Of a stretch of 64,000 bases of DNA, positions 34,785 to 46,234 are shown in pieces; the first letter of the stretch is position 1; each line of letters starts with the position of its first letter. The notes below the pieces were generated by a model. The model searched no databases and was not told the origin of the DNA. It saw nothing but the letters and a program-made list of their open reading frames with translations. Made by a program: the position numbers and the translations under genes. Origin of the DNA: Lytechinus variegatus (Eukaryota; Echinodermata; Echinoidea; Temnopleuroida; Toxopneustidae); the NCBI RefSeq assembly GCF_018143015.1, contig NC_054750.1:1779501-1843500 (forward strand), in the 5' to 3' direction.

Positions 34785-35700
34785 ATCAGTTGCTAAAGAT
34801 TCAGAGGCAAGTTTTTAAATAGAGATAGGAACGAAACTAGGTGAAGCATATCAACATCGAATAAATATACAAAGCAAAGAAAAACAGAGAATAGTACATA
34901 GGATGCTGCTCATAAATATTGGCAGTTCCATGAAATAGTCAACTTTTTGTACGTTCGACCCCCATTTTTCTCAAGTTTTACTTACTTTAATAAACTGACC
35001 GAGTCGTGATTATTTGAGAGTATAAACAGACTGTCATAAGAACAAGAAGTCAGAGACAGAAAATTTCGTGAAGGTCCCACATGTAGGAGGTCGGATGTAC
35101 ATGGAATTGCCTATATATGGACATGATGCCAATCGGACAAAGGATATCAGTAACCCTAGACACATGATTTGACGGTTATCTTCTTCCAACCTCCGGAAGC
35201 ATGTCCATGTCATATTTGCACTTATCAGCATGGAATGGCAACGGCACTGTTCTGGATAAAGCTCATAAGTACATTGACTTGAATATTGTGTATCAAAAGC
35301 CTGCATATGGTTCAGACTCAGATGTTGATGGTTACCTTCTTCCCGATATCACGTCAGCAGACACTGACCAAGATATTGACGGATCTTCCAAGCTTTACAT
35401 CCACCAAACGTAAAGTGATTCCGAATTACAAAGCAATGTCAACGGGTTTTAGCCAACTGCACAAGTGAAGAAAGTGTTAAAAGAACAATTGAGCGGACAA
35501 AAATGGGGATCATGATTACATGGATATCGAATCTGCTCGCCAAGATACCATAGATTACTACTGTTGACCAATACCTCATCCTAAATTCTGGAAACGAGCT
35601 TTCTTCAGATGAAGCTCACGTCCAATGGGGTTCCAAGAAGGAATAATTCATATGTTCATGGATATGAAACACAGCTGTACTTTCCGCCACTCATGCCATA
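34785..35700 (+). pseudogene. Decayed receptor tail exon between genes A and B
   Basis: Aligns by eye with the gene B tail exon from TTGCTAAAGATTCAGAG (gene B 45419) through HKYIDLNIVYQKPAYGSDSD, VDGYLLPDITSADTDQDI and on into the 3' flank (CGAGCTTTCTTCAGAT, ATTCATATGTTCATGGATAT). A stretch around 34940-35120 is unrelated or rearranged, and stops interrupt the frame. No SRCR exons accompany it. It is the remnant of another paralogue, closest to gene B. Confidence 0.85.
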
Positions 35701-36945
35701 TATATTGTTGAAATAAATGGAAAGGGGAATCTACTTGTAAAGACGTAAACCATAATTTTGTTCAAAGTGGACTGGAAGAGGGGTAGAGCTACACGAATAC
35801 ATAACCATTTGATTTCGGTACAAATAGCCTGCCAATGACAAGACTGATTATAGATGAATGTGGGTACATGTATACATACTTCACTCACGACTGTACAATC
35901 GCAATGTAAGAGACTATTTGAATAACTCTAAGACTATGACATGTTTAAGTTTGAGAATGCGGTCAAGATTATCGGAAGACTGCCAATAGCATGAATAGGA
36001 AATCATTTTGAATTTAACTGCGTTCATTTCTACCGTGTGCGGAAAGCTCAGAAAACTACCTTCGACGAAACGATTAAAAAGGGTAATAAATCGAAGGTTA
36101 TCAACATACCATTTGGAACTGCTGACAGTCCTTCGATATTAGCCAAAAGGACATAAAGGACAAAAGCTTGTAAATATCGATAACTACTGGATCTGGATTG
36201 ATTAAATGTATCCATAACAATTTCGTGACTAAAGACATTACCAGTTGATAATGCAATTTCACATGTTCTTATAAATTTACTGATAAATAATAAGAGATAG
36301 AATTAATCATTCTCTTGGTCGAAACAAAATGAACTGCTATGCTTTAAAATGGATATTGTGTGATTGATCATTTCCTGACCAATGAACATTACAAGTATAT
36401 AGGTTTATACATTTTCATATGTAGAGATCCTCTTGGTCCAAACGGATAGTCTTCTACAAGTGGTATGAAACTGAAAGTAAGGCCAAGGATGGCTGTTATC
36501 GAGGACATAACTTATGAGAGTATAGACTTTTCAATTTTACTTTTATTACAACTGTGACAAGGAAATGGACACAATACAAGTTGGTATATAACTGGTGAAG
36601 GAAACAAAACTAAACCAAAGTTATACACTTTAGCGATTCGTTCATTCTGGCAAACACATAACAGCACCTTTGTGAAGAACACAAATAATGTATATTAGAG
36701 TGGTAAAATATTATTTTTTTCACTTAATTTTCAGCAATTATACGATATGTTATCAGTAGACGATATATATTATCTATTGTTGACAGATATTCTTTTCTGT
36801 TGAAAAACAAAAGTATTTAATAAAAAAAAATGTAACTGTTTGGCCAAATGTGTAAAATCGTTTGATTATCTGTCTTTACATTGCTAGAATTAAAAAGAAA
36901 TAATGTCTACGTAGCTCGCAATACGCCATGTTCTTAAGCGCAAAA
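35701..36945. other. Intergenic stretch without recognised features
   Basis: AT-rich; no gene, no repeat ends recognised. May be the decayed 3' flank of the pseudogene before it. Confidence 0.4.
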
Positions 36946-36949
36946 CATA

Positions 36950-37855
36950 TTTTTCTGTGAGTCTGTTGTTATTACTGTGGGGAAAAGATATTTCAAGGAT
37001 AACTTGTGAATATGACACCAGCAAGGACACCGACCTAATGACGAATTTATTTTGGCCAAGTATTGAGGAAAGGGAATATTTTTTCCTATCAGCTCTAATT
37101 TTTAAGTGTATCAATGGTCTTGCCCCATCAGGTCCTTGGTCGCCACAATTTTTATAGTAAAAATGTGAGTTCCCTCAATTTAGTTGTACAAAAACCTAAA
37201 TTAGAATCATTTGATATGCTTGTGCGAAAGTCTGCGACAAACTTCCCATTCATTGCAAAACACTAATTCCTCAAACAGTTTACATGCCTTCAGTATTGTG
37301 GAAATAAAGTATTGTAAAGTAAAAAAAAATTCAGGATAGTTCCTCCCCCTAGCTGTTATCTGGCTCCTCCCCGTAAAAAGAACCTACCATAACCCCTATA
37401 ATATTTATCACATTCCCTTTTTTGTTGCCATAAACATTTACTTCAATGTATTTTATTTTTATCATGTTAACATTAGTATTTATTTTGTACTGATTGTAAT
37501 TATAATTGTTGAACTGCTACTATTTCTCGAATATTTATCTAAGCTACACTAATTTTCTACGGTTAAACCATGCTTTAACTTACGCTTATGCAACTATATA
37601 CGTATTTTGTATTTTACAAGAATAGTTTGTGTATAAAAGAATTATATCGTGTCATATTATACATGACCAAAAGGTAAAATATTGTCCCATTCTGATCTAG
37701 TTATCCTTTCAGTATATGTTTTTGTTGCTTATATTCCCTGAATTGTATGTTGTTTTGTATCACTGTGTACTTCTTGTATTGAACAAAATATTGGCAATGC
37801 CAGTGATGTTCTAATAAATTAAATTCATTTATTCATTCATTCACAAATTATTGGA
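36950..37855 (+). pseudogene. LINE 3' fragment (jockey/CR1 group)
   Basis: Reads RITCEYDTSKDTDLM, WPSIEEREYFFLSALIFKCI and NGLAPSG, matching the order of C-terminal motifs in CR1-like LINE proteins, then breaks. A long AT-rich 3' UTR ends in a TTCA-type repeat (TTCATTTATTCATTCATTC, about 37827-37845). A shorter copy of the same coding part lies near 52085-52160. Confidence 0.65.
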
Positions 37856-38339
37856 ATTGAATTGCACCATGAGCAAGCTATACATTATTTCGTAATAAAA
37901 GAAAGAGATTGATAAACAGAGACATTATGTAGAATAAGAGGATTAAGAGAGAAATAGAGAGATCGCAAATGAGAAGGAAGGGGAGTAAATAAGAGTGAAG
38001 AGAATAGGGAAATACAGCACTATTAATCAACAACATTAATAAACATGATACATGTATATAATAAACACTTACGAATTGTCTTTAAAAACAAGGTAGACGA
38101 TTATCATCAACGCATCGGTGGCATTCGGTGAATTCCCATGATGGGTTGCATCACTGGTGCCTGTATTATTTACGAAAATCTTGGCAAAAGTGAATAAGAT
38201 AAAGATTTTCCTCAAACAGCAAAGGGTGGTTGTATCACATTTATGAAACAATCTTGGATACACAAATACCAGGGAGAAGATCTATGTACAGAAAGAATCG
38301 CGGTACCGAATCAGCTTAGGTGAGTTTTCAGAATGCTAT

Positions 38340-38460
38340 TCTCTGTGCTTTGAAAATTTTATTTATGGCGTTTTGAAAAGAAATTGACTTGTCATCTGCT
38401 TCCATGGCTTCCACTAAGTCAGTAGAATCCGGGAAAGATGAAACAAACTTTACCCCATCT
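38340..38460 (-). pseudogene. Short LINE-like coding fragment
   Basis: On the minus strand this is open and reads KFVSSFPDSTDLVEAMEADD and on to NAINKIFK. A related piece occurs in inverted orientation at 39140-39196 (NFVPSF..., then TDLVEA). The origin is probably a LINE protein linker, but the family was not identified. Confidence 0.4.
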
Positions 38461-38514
38461 GCATGGCATCTCCTTAGACTCAATCATGACAATATACATG
38501 TAGAGTACCGAAAT

Positions 38515-38876
38515 GTGTCGTCATGAATTTTAACTTTTTGCATATCAGCGTTTTTGATAACATATTTTGGTAGAGCATGATGAAAAACCTCCTAAACCCA
38601 AATTTGGTGGTAATCGGTCTATGGGGTCCAACATATGACCTCATGAATACATAATTAGCCCCATTGCAGTCAATGTATTATTGATCTGGTCTCTAAACAT
38701 TTAGAATCAGGCCAATAATACATTGGATTCAATGGGGCTAATTATGTATTCATGAGGTCATATTTAAGGCCCCCATGGACCGATTCCCACCATATATTTG
38801 TAGTGGGGGGTTTTCATCATGCTCTACCAAAATATGGTATCAAAAACGCTTTTTAAAAAAAGTGACGTCATCACAT
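38515..38876. mobile_element. Foldback (palindromic) element upstream of gene B
   Basis: Two arms of about 170 bp pair around 38696. Left arm: TTTGGTAGAGCATGATGAAA, then ATGACCTCATGAATACATAA and TTAGCCCCATTG. The right arm has the complements in reverse order. The outer parts carry GTCGTCATG and GACGTCATC. No coding capacity; termini and target duplication unclear. Confidence 0.75.
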
Positions 38877-38984
38877 CAGTTGATCACACCGTTACTTTTA
38901 TAATATTGAGCTGATTGACGTCTTATCTCATTGGATAAATATCGCATTTGATAGCCCTACGATGGTGTAAATTAAAACCTTACT

Positions 38985-39060
38985 GTTTTATACAGTGTCC
39001 CACAGGGATCAGTAATGGGTCTACTGCCGTTTACGATGTACTAAAAGACAGTATCCGACA
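38985..39060 (+). pseudogene. Reverse transcriptase scrap
   Basis: AGTGTCCCACAGGGATCAGT onward reads SVPQGSVMGLLPFTMY, the conserved motif of LINE reverse transcriptases, with no usable frame on either side. Confidence 0.5.
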
Positions 39061-39196
39061 CAGCATGTATAGATTATCACCTTAATCATAGAGCTCTGTA
39101 ATAGGTCTATGCCTTAATGTGGTTGACATCCGTTTGGGAGTGAACTTTGTTCCATCTTTCCAGATTCTACTGTTCTACTGACTTAGTGGAAGCCAT

Positions 39197-39360
39197 TTAT
39201 GAATGACATCGAATAAACTACAATTAAGCAAGGATCAAATTGAGCGATTAGTATTCTTTAAAAGTATAGTGTCCTCTGCTGAAGGGCTTTCCACTAGCCT
39301 TAGATAATACCACATAGTTGAAGCTGTCTGTAATGTTGAAGCTTAAAACCCTTGTTTTTT
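39197..39360. repeat. Segment shared by upstream regions of genes B and C
   Basis: ATGAATGACATCGAATAAAC, AGTGTCCTCTG and TAGCCTTAGATAA occur in the same order at about 52277-52440, several kb upstream of the gene C SRCR exons. Confidence 0.65.
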
Positions 39361-39419
39361 TCAGTGTAATGCAATTTTACAGTAATCTATCTATAACTTG
39401 TAAATTATAAAATTATTTT

Positions 39420-39679
39420 GCTGAAGGAAGAGTGAAGGTCTTGTACGATGGCTCATGGATAACCATTTGTGGTCTTGAAGGTTGGAATCTACTCGATCTA
39501 ATCTAATGCTCAGGGTCAATGGGGTCCTGGATGCGCTTCGATCTACTAGCTATGGTCAGGGATCTGATATTCTCGCTGTCAACTGCCTTGGAACAGAGGA
39601 GACCCTGGCACATTGTCCTGACATCTGGGTCGATTCCTATTGTGGACATGAATGGGATATGCCATATGTTTTTCAGAAG
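39420..39679 (+). pseudogene. Broken SRCR exon (IWVDS type), 5' of gene B
   Basis: Starts AEGRVKVLYDGSWITICG and retains NCLGTEETLAHCPDIWVDSY. Small deletions remove the region with the second cysteine (about 39500-39520) and part of the last motif (near 39657), and the frame is lost. Donor-like AG|GTATGG is kept. Same class as 6629 and 55221. Confidence 0.8.
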
Positions 39680-40148
39680 GTATGGCCATCTGATTTTGAG
39701 GTCACATATTTTGTACGTTGCATGCTACATATATCACCATGATCACATTGGGGAAAAAAGTTGCGACTCAGAAATCATCTACAAGTTGTAACTTTTTAAA
39801 TGCTATATGTAACAGATCAAACATTTTTTTTTATTTATTGTTTTATTTCATGGACTATAATTCATTGGAAAGAAATCACAGGCCTTCACCAGAAATTCCT
39901 TGTAAGGCCTATAAAAAATACACCATTATTTTGTTCGATCGTCGATCAAGGTACCGAGCTTATTGCAAGTCTGAGCAAAATATGCAGAGTGCCAGAAATA
40001 AAAGACTTTTTTTTTATATTGAAAAAGAATGTGCGTTATCGATAATGTCAATGAAATGATGGTTCAGCAGTGTTACTGAGAGGGCTACCCTATTGAAACA
40101 AAACGACAAATAAATGAAATAAAATCTAATTCCTTGTTAAATTCCCAG

Positions 40149-40469
40149 ATCCCTTTGAAGTTCGTCTCGTCGGTGGATCTAATGATGCTGAAGGGAGAGT
40201 AGAGGTGTTGCATGACGGATCCTGGAGTACTATCTGCGATGATGAATGGGATCTACGAGACGCCAGGGTGGTTTGTAGGATGCTGGAGTTTGGTGGAGCC
40301 TTGGAGGCACCGGGATCTGCAAGGTTTGGTCAAGGATCTGGAATAATTGTCCTCGACGACCTCGACTGTATTGGTTCAGAAAACAATCTTGCAGAATGTC
40401 CACATCGTGGGACTGGAGTTCATAACTGTGGACACGCCGAAGATGCAGGCGCTATTTGTTACACAGGAG
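40149..40469 (+). CDS. Gene B SRCR exon 1 (HRG type)
   Basis: Intact six-cysteine SRCR domain: [78 protein letters not shown]. Acceptor AAATTCCCAG (identical in gene C at 55970), donor G|GTAGTT, phase-1 ends, 321 nt. WST in place of the near-invariant WGT is unusual. Confidence 0.9.
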
Positions 40470-42602
40470 GTAGTTGAGAAACGTAATGTTAAATAATCAC
40501 TGTTTTTACGGTCATAAGTACATCTTGTTTGCGAGATTTTAAAATACATTTATTAATTAAACTGTTAAAAAGCAGGTTCTCCAAAATGTTTAATGCGATC
40601 GTTCAACACCTACTTTGCCAACATTTGGTTTCATTCCATATGGTCTCAGCGGGTATTTAGGCCATTTATTATTTTGTCTAATTTACAGTATTTAGATATG
40701 TAAATTGTATATTAAGTATTTGGCCAAGCACCATTCAGTCCATATTGTTAAAATAAATCTTCATAAAGCAAATTTTCTGTTTGACAAAGTAGACGAAACG
40801 GAAATTAGATTTTATTTTTCATTTTCAATTTTTGGCGTGTGTGTAAACACCACCATAGAAAAATGACTGACGTATTAAAGACAGACAATGTGGAATTTTC
40901 GAAATTGCAGCCGGAAGGAGTCTGCAACGTGGTAAAAATCTATTAAAAGTGCAAGTCAAATCAAAATGGACAGCCGTGAGATTATTGTCGAAAGTTGGTG
41001 TACCGGCCAGCAGATTCTGTCTGGAGGAAAAGATACAAATATGTCATTTGTTCAGAGTCCAGGGCGACACTGCTGTTTTGATTCACCGCTTGTCGACCGA
41101 GGCTGCTTCGTCATAAAGGGGCTTTTGACAATAGATTCTCTGAGTTCAAGAAAACCTCTGCGTAGTGGTTGCGAAAACTCCCTATTACCAATGTCTTTTT
41201 AACAAATTCCTTGGCGATCCTGGTGAATAGCTACAGTAAACATGCTAAGGCAATTGTGTGTCGTTTGATGTTAAGATGTTACTCAAAGCTTCAAAAATCG
41301 GGCTTTATCGCTGAGTTATTGATATCTTACATTCCTGATACTCATTTTTCTTCAATAAACAACATCAATGTATGCCTATATAATAAAAAAATGCGATTTA
41401 TAAACTACTAGTATACACTGCATCTTTAAACTAATTCAAACGATATCCCTTCCGAGTCAATTGCCTTTGGGGGATGTTTTCTTTCTTTTCTAACATTTTG
41501 TCTATTTCTTTTCAATAATTGGTTCGGTGCTTTCTCACACCTCCACCACGCGTCACCAAATAGTTTACAAACATACCGGTTTTGAGAAAGTATAGTGGAA
41601 TTGTTTTTTATCCGAGGTTCGGCAATAACTATTTTAGTAACATTGCCGGACCAACCGAGGATAAAATATTTCTACTACACTTTCGAAAGAAACGCCCGGT
41701 ATATTTTGTTTTATATTTCTTCCAGAATTATCAAAGTTTGCACGAAAAATATTGGTAATATTGTCCTATTTGGCACATCTCCATGATCTTGAAAAAAATC
41801 TAGATCAGCTAAGCTCTAATGAAAGCAAGATTGGCTTATTATTCTAAGGTAGCCGGTTCCTGAATAGACTCCGCGCGGCTAACGTCGGTTCCCTAGCATC
41901 AGTCAGGGTTGTTTGGTGTTGAGCGGCGATACGGCTGTACTTGTAAGATTGATCTTCTAATAATTCCACCTACCGGTTGTGAACTAACCTTGCTGAACTA
42001 GAATCAAGCAGCCCGAATAATCTGATGACCGAATAATGGCCATCCTTAATGAATTTTATTTTCAGCATACAGATTCATTATAAACAATTGACATTTATTT
42101 ATCGGAGAGTTTGTAATTCAGCTAGCTTTGCATTTTTAACTGTTGATTCCGATGCTAGCTGCATCAGCGGACCCCTGATAAAGCGTCTGCGCCGTTGCTT
42201 CACTAAACTTTCCTTAAGAGGGAGTAAACATAGTGATACTTAAGGGAATTAAACTTATTTTCAGACTAAATTAATTTGAACTATTCAATTTTGGTCTTTA
42301 TTCATTTCGTTGTTTGGCGTTTATATTTCGATATCTTAGCAACTCCAGTGCATAGGAGTGAAGGCAATTTATGACTATGATGAATATAGCTATAGACACA
42401 CGGATGCCCATGACCTAAAGATCTCAAAGCTAAATATCTCACTTGTTTAAGTTTTGAGCTATTTTGCCCTTATAGAAACGTTTTTTTTAGATTATATCTT
42501 TTGAGTATCGGTATGAATGTGTGATCGATAATATTCTCATAGTTAATCGGAAAATGTGGGCTTATCATTAATTCAACCAGTATCATTCATATTTCCGTGC
42601 AG
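40470..42602. other. Intron of gene B
   Basis: Between about 40870 and 41400 it is homologous to 56470-57140 of gene C, including AGTCCAGGGCGACACTGCTG and GGGGCTTTTGA. In gene C a 113-bp MITE interrupts this segment. Open frames at 40966-41411 follow this non-coding homology and are not conserved as proteins. Nothing else recognised. Confidence 0.55.
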
Positions 42603-42935
42603 CAAATCCACACCCATTACAAGTTCGCCTTGCCGGTGGGTCTACCGATGTTGAAGGCAGAGTAGAAGTCATGCATGATGGATCCTGGGGTACTGTTTGT
42701 GATATCAACTGGGATCTCAGAGATGCCAGGGTGGTTTGTAGGATGCTGGGGTACGATGGAGCCTTGGAGGCACCGAGAACCGCTAGGTTTGGTCAAGGAT
42801 CTGGTCGAGTCCTTCTAACTGTGGTCGGATGCGATGGAACAGAGGACAACCTAGCTGACTGTGCTCACGCAGGGATTGGAGATTGGAGTTACTGCGGTCA
42901 TGGCAGGGATGCAGGTGCCGTCTGTTACTCAGGAG
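42603..42935 (+). CDS. Gene B SRCR exon 2 (NP type, GDW loop)
   Basis: Intact six-cysteine SRCR domain: NPHPLQVRLAGGSTDVEG, VMHDGSWGTVCDINWDLRD, VVCRMLGYDGA, VGCDGTEDNLADC, GIGDWSYCGHGRDAGAVC. Acceptor TTTCCGTGCAG, donor G|GTGTGT, phase-1 ends, 333 nt. The stub at 7208 in gene A and exon 55970 in gene C share its GDW loop. Confidence 0.9.
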
Positions 42936-43334
42936 GTGTGTTCCCACGAAAAACTCTGAGAACAAAATCTGAGATCTAACAAAAAATACTTTGAAATATT
43001 TCTATTCTGTTCGTTCTATTTTTAATTTCTCTTTGTGACTTTATTCTTTAAAATGTACGAGTCGTCTTTAAAAGAGAATGAAAAGGGGGATAGGTAAGGG
43101 AATTAAAATTTCTTTTAGACAAAATTTATTCAACGCCAAATTTCTCATTAAAATGGCTCTGATTTTGTTTAAGATTGCAGCTATTTTGCCCTTATAAAGT
43201 TTAGTTTAAAAAATGTTTTTTTGATGATTATCTTTTGAGTAATAAAAATTTTGTGATTGATAATATTCTCATAGGAGATTAGAAAATGTGGGCTTATTAT
43301 TAATTCAACCAGTATCATTCGTATTTCCGTGCAG

Positions 43335-43664
43335 CAAATCCACACCCATTACAAGTTCGCCTTGCCGGTGGGTCTACCGATGTTGAAGGCAGAGTAGAGA
43401 TCATGCATGATGGATCCTGGGGTACTGTTTGTGATACCAGCTGGGATCTCAGAGACGCCAGGGTGGTTTGTAGGATGCTTGGGTTTGATGGAGCCTTGGA
43501 TGCACCGAGATCTGCAATGTTTGGTCAAGGATCTGGTCGCGTTCTGTTAATGTATGTCAACTGTGAAGGAACTGAAGACAATCTAGCAGACTGTGCTCAT
43601 GCAGGAATAGATCGTTACCCATGTAGCCATTCAAGAGATGCAGGAGCCATTTGTTATTCTGAAG
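43335..43664 (+). CDS. Gene B SRCR exon 3 (NP type)
   Basis: Intact six-cysteine SRCR domain: NPHPLQVRLAGGSTDVEG, IMHDGSWGTVCDTSWDLRD, VVCRMLGFDGA, VNCEGTEDNLADC, GIDRYPCSHSRDAGAIC. Acceptor TTTCCGTGCAG, donor G|GTAGTG, phase-1 ends, 330 nt. The upstream introns and N-terminal halves of this exon and exon 42603 are nearly identical, a recent exon duplication inside gene B. The C-terminal halves differ, so exchange with another exon has probably occurred. Confidence 0.9.
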
Positions 43665-43929
43665 GTAGTGGTAGACTTTGTTTACTTTTAATTAATTACC
43701 TCTCCATTAAAACAATTTGTTTGTAACAGACACCAAAAGATCTTTGAACTGAAATGGTACTAATATATCATATCATTATCATTTCTAATTGAACGTGGCT
43801 CTAGAAATGGTATTGATTAATTCGTTAATAAGTGAGTAATACCAACATATTTCAACTCTTTCTAGATTTGGACTGTTATCTTTATTTACCTCCATAAAAA
43901 CGAGAACTTGTTTGATTGTTCTTAATATG

Positions 43930-44323
43930 TATTATTATTATTATTATTTGTTTGGCGTCACCTGTGCCTGGGAGGCGAAAAGCGAACTGAATCACTGTGA
44001 CCCGCAGGTCTCTCCTCCCGATATAACTGATTGGGGGGAATGCAGGTGGACCACTACACCGGGGTTTCCCCCTACTCTTATACGAATAGTGCAATGGGTT
44101 CTTAACGTGCAAAGGTGGTGACTCTCCTCTACACGGGGCCTCCATTTAACGTCCTATCCGAGGGACGGAGTGTTTTCCATTGTAACATAGCCTGCATCTA
44201 TGAAACATGGGAGAGACGTTTACACACAACGCACTGGCTTCAGTCATCCGCCCGGGGTGGACTCGAACCCACGATCTTTGGTTCGACGGGCAGACGCGTT
44301 ACCGACTGAGCCAACACCGCTCT
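43930..44323 (-). mobile_element. tRNA-derived SINE with long body
   Basis: On the minus strand it starts with box-A-like TTGGCTCAGTCGGTAACGCG (44283-44302 region) and box-B-like GGGTTCGAGTCCA. A body of about 300 bp follows (containing GGACGTTAAATGGAGGC and GCACGTTAAGAACCC), and it ends in an (ATA)n-type tail at 43930-43949. It lies in the last intron of gene B, opposite to the gene. The anticodon stem is followed by TTTGGTTCGAC-type sequence unlike a functional tRNA gene. Confidence 0.8.
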
Positions 44324-44880
44324 CTACTTATGTATATTAATGTATATTAACTTACATATGTAAGTTCACTTTCCCCATATGCCTTTGAACAATGTAAGGT
44401 GTTTACGTCAATGTCTACTTCAACGCTTTATATTTTGAAACACATTTTTTCATTCCTTCTATTCCTTCATCTTATATCATTTCCATCTACCTTGCCAGTA
44501 AAAAACTGTTTTGACGACTATTTACGCCCAATTTAACTCACGAGCCAAGCCAAACCATTTAATTCATGATTTACCTGTAGTCAATTTATTGATGATTAAT
44601 GTAAGGCTACCAGTTTCAAATTAAATTTCCCCTAAAAATTGTATGTGGTAAGTATGATTTGTCAGCTCCACAGATACATTGTACGCCTGATAAAAATTAT
44701 CTTTTGTTATTTTTCTCTATGATTTGAAAAATGGCAAAAAGAAGCTGCTGAAAATTGCTTTGAAACTGCTTTGATTTGAAAAATGTTAGTTTAAAAACAG
44801 TATTTTATATACTTGTAATATCCTACTTTTTCTTCATGTTTCGCCAAACATCTATAAATGTTTTTTTCTTCTTCTTCCAG

Positions 44881-45875
44881 TTCTTACTAGTACTTCTAAT
44901 TTCGAGACGGATCTGTGGACTTTGGTCCCAAGTACAGAACCAGAAGGGCTCACAACCGATATGGATAACACTTCCCTGAACAGAAATCCTAACAAACTTG
45001 AAAATTTTAATCTCGATGAGCCTATAAATCTACCATCAAATAATGTCCATGGCGAACTTTTCCTGTGGCTCGTAATTTGCATTCCAGTCTCGAGTTTCAT
45101 GGTTTTAGCAGCCTTTGTATTTGGCCTATGTCAAAGGCGGATGAAACGAGCGAAACAGAGTTCTGAAACTAGCACATACATGGATTTGATGCATTCAAAT
45201 ACTGTTGCCCGTCAGGACTTAACTTATCAAGATCTGAGTTCTCCGCCAAAATTACCAGAACGCTGGTCAGCCGTAATTTCTCAACATAACAAATCACAAA
45301 TAGCCTCAGCAGAATATGAAAGTCCGACCGACGTCAGTCATGAATACACGGACCTAAACACCATTTTCGAGAAAAAATCAGTTTCTCATGACAATTTTAA
45401 TGATGATTATCTTTCAAAAACTGCTAAAGATTCAGAGCCAAGGGTTTATATGGAGATAGGAAAGAAAACAGGTGAAGCATATTATGAAAATCGAATAAGG
45501 GTACAAAGAAAAACAGAGAAGAGTACACAGGATACTGCTCACAAATATATGGACATGAGGCCAATCGAACAAAGGATCTCAAAAACTGAAGACACAGTGT
45601 CTGACGATTATCATGTACCAACCCCTGCAAGCATGTCCATGTCATGTTTGCACTTATCAGAAGGAACACCTCTCTATGATGTGGCAGAAAATGGCAACAT
45701 AACTGTTCACGATAAAGCTCACAAGTACATGGACATGAATATTGTGTATCAAAAGCCTGCATATGGCTCAGGCGTAGATTTTGACGGTTACCTTCTTCCC
45801 GATATCACGTCAGCAAACACCGACCAAGATATTGAAGGATATCTTCTCCCAAGCTTTACATCCACCAAACGTTAA
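44881..45875 (+). CDS. Gene B terminal exon: stalk, membrane helix, signalling tail
   Basis: Acceptor CTTCTTCCAG; phase-1 entry. Stalk of about 58 residues with an NTS sequon, helix at about residues 59-84 (LFLWLVICIPVSSFMVLAAF), basic QRRMKR, then a tail of about 245 residues. Tail motifs in order: YMDLM; LTYQDL (ITIM-like); PPKLPERW (PxxPxR); HEYTDL; YMEI; YYEN; HKYMDM followed by DDYHVPT; HKYMDM followed by DFDGYLLPD and DIEGYLLPS. Ends TAA at 45873. Two further HxxMxM-like modules lie beyond the stop in other frames (see the 45973-46215 entry). Confidence 0.9.
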
Positions 45876-45972
45876 GGGATTCCGAATCACCCAAGCAAAT
45901 TCAACAGGTCAGGCCAACAGCAGAAGTGAAGTAATTGTTAAAGGGGTATTGCAATTCAGCGGACAAAATTGG

Positions 45973-46215
45973 AATCATGATTACATGTACATGGCTATCG
46001 AATCTGCTAGCCAAAGATTTCTAGATACCAAAGATTCCTAGTCTTGACGAATACCTTATCTAAAGTTCTGGAAACGAACTTTCAGATACAGCTAACGTCC
46101 AATGGGGTGACATTTATTTTATAGCAAGTGTCGGCAAATAAACCAATTACCATGAATAATACTGGAATGCGTCCCAAGAAGGAATGATTCATAAGTGCAT
46201 GGACATCGAACACAT
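45973..46215 (+). pseudogene. Vestigial tail modules in gene B 3' flank
   Basis: Past the gene B stop, one frame reads NHDYMYMAIES (45973-46005) and another IHKCMDIEH (about 46186-46212). Both resemble the HxYMxM modules of the tail. The decayed copy at 35510-35670 has HDYMDIES and a HMFMDMK-like remnant at the corresponding places. The ancestral tail probably carried at least one more module, and gene B now ends earlier. Confidence 0.55.
46137..46142 (+). promoter_or_regulatory. Candidate polyadenylation signal of gene B
   Basis: AATAAA hexamer 262 nt after the stop codon of gene B. It is the first perfect one downstream. Position is plausible, but single hexamers occur often in AT-rich DNA. 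Confidence 0.3.
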
Positions 46216-46234
46216 CTTATTCTCCCGTCTCCAG

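Larger units (their letters stand above)
40149..45875 (+). other. Gene B: SRCR transmembrane receptor (gene span)
   Basis: Three intact SRCR exons (40149, 42603, 43335) and a terminal stalk/membrane/tail exon (44881-45875) join in phase 1. Predicted product: type I receptor with three SRCR domains and the longest tail of the three genes. It lacks the membrane-proximal domain class that genes A and C have, and its first exon (39420) is broken. Whether it is expressed cannot be told; no leader exon or promoter was recognised. Confidence 0.7.

Noticed and set aside
40966-41411. Open frames in the gene B intron that overlap the B/C homology
   Set aside because: The homologous part of gene C is interrupted in these frames, so there is no sign of protein conservation.
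44225-44323. Functional minus-strand tRNA gene
   Set aside because: The head is tRNA-like but is followed by a 300-bp body and an (ATA)n tail, as in a SINE.
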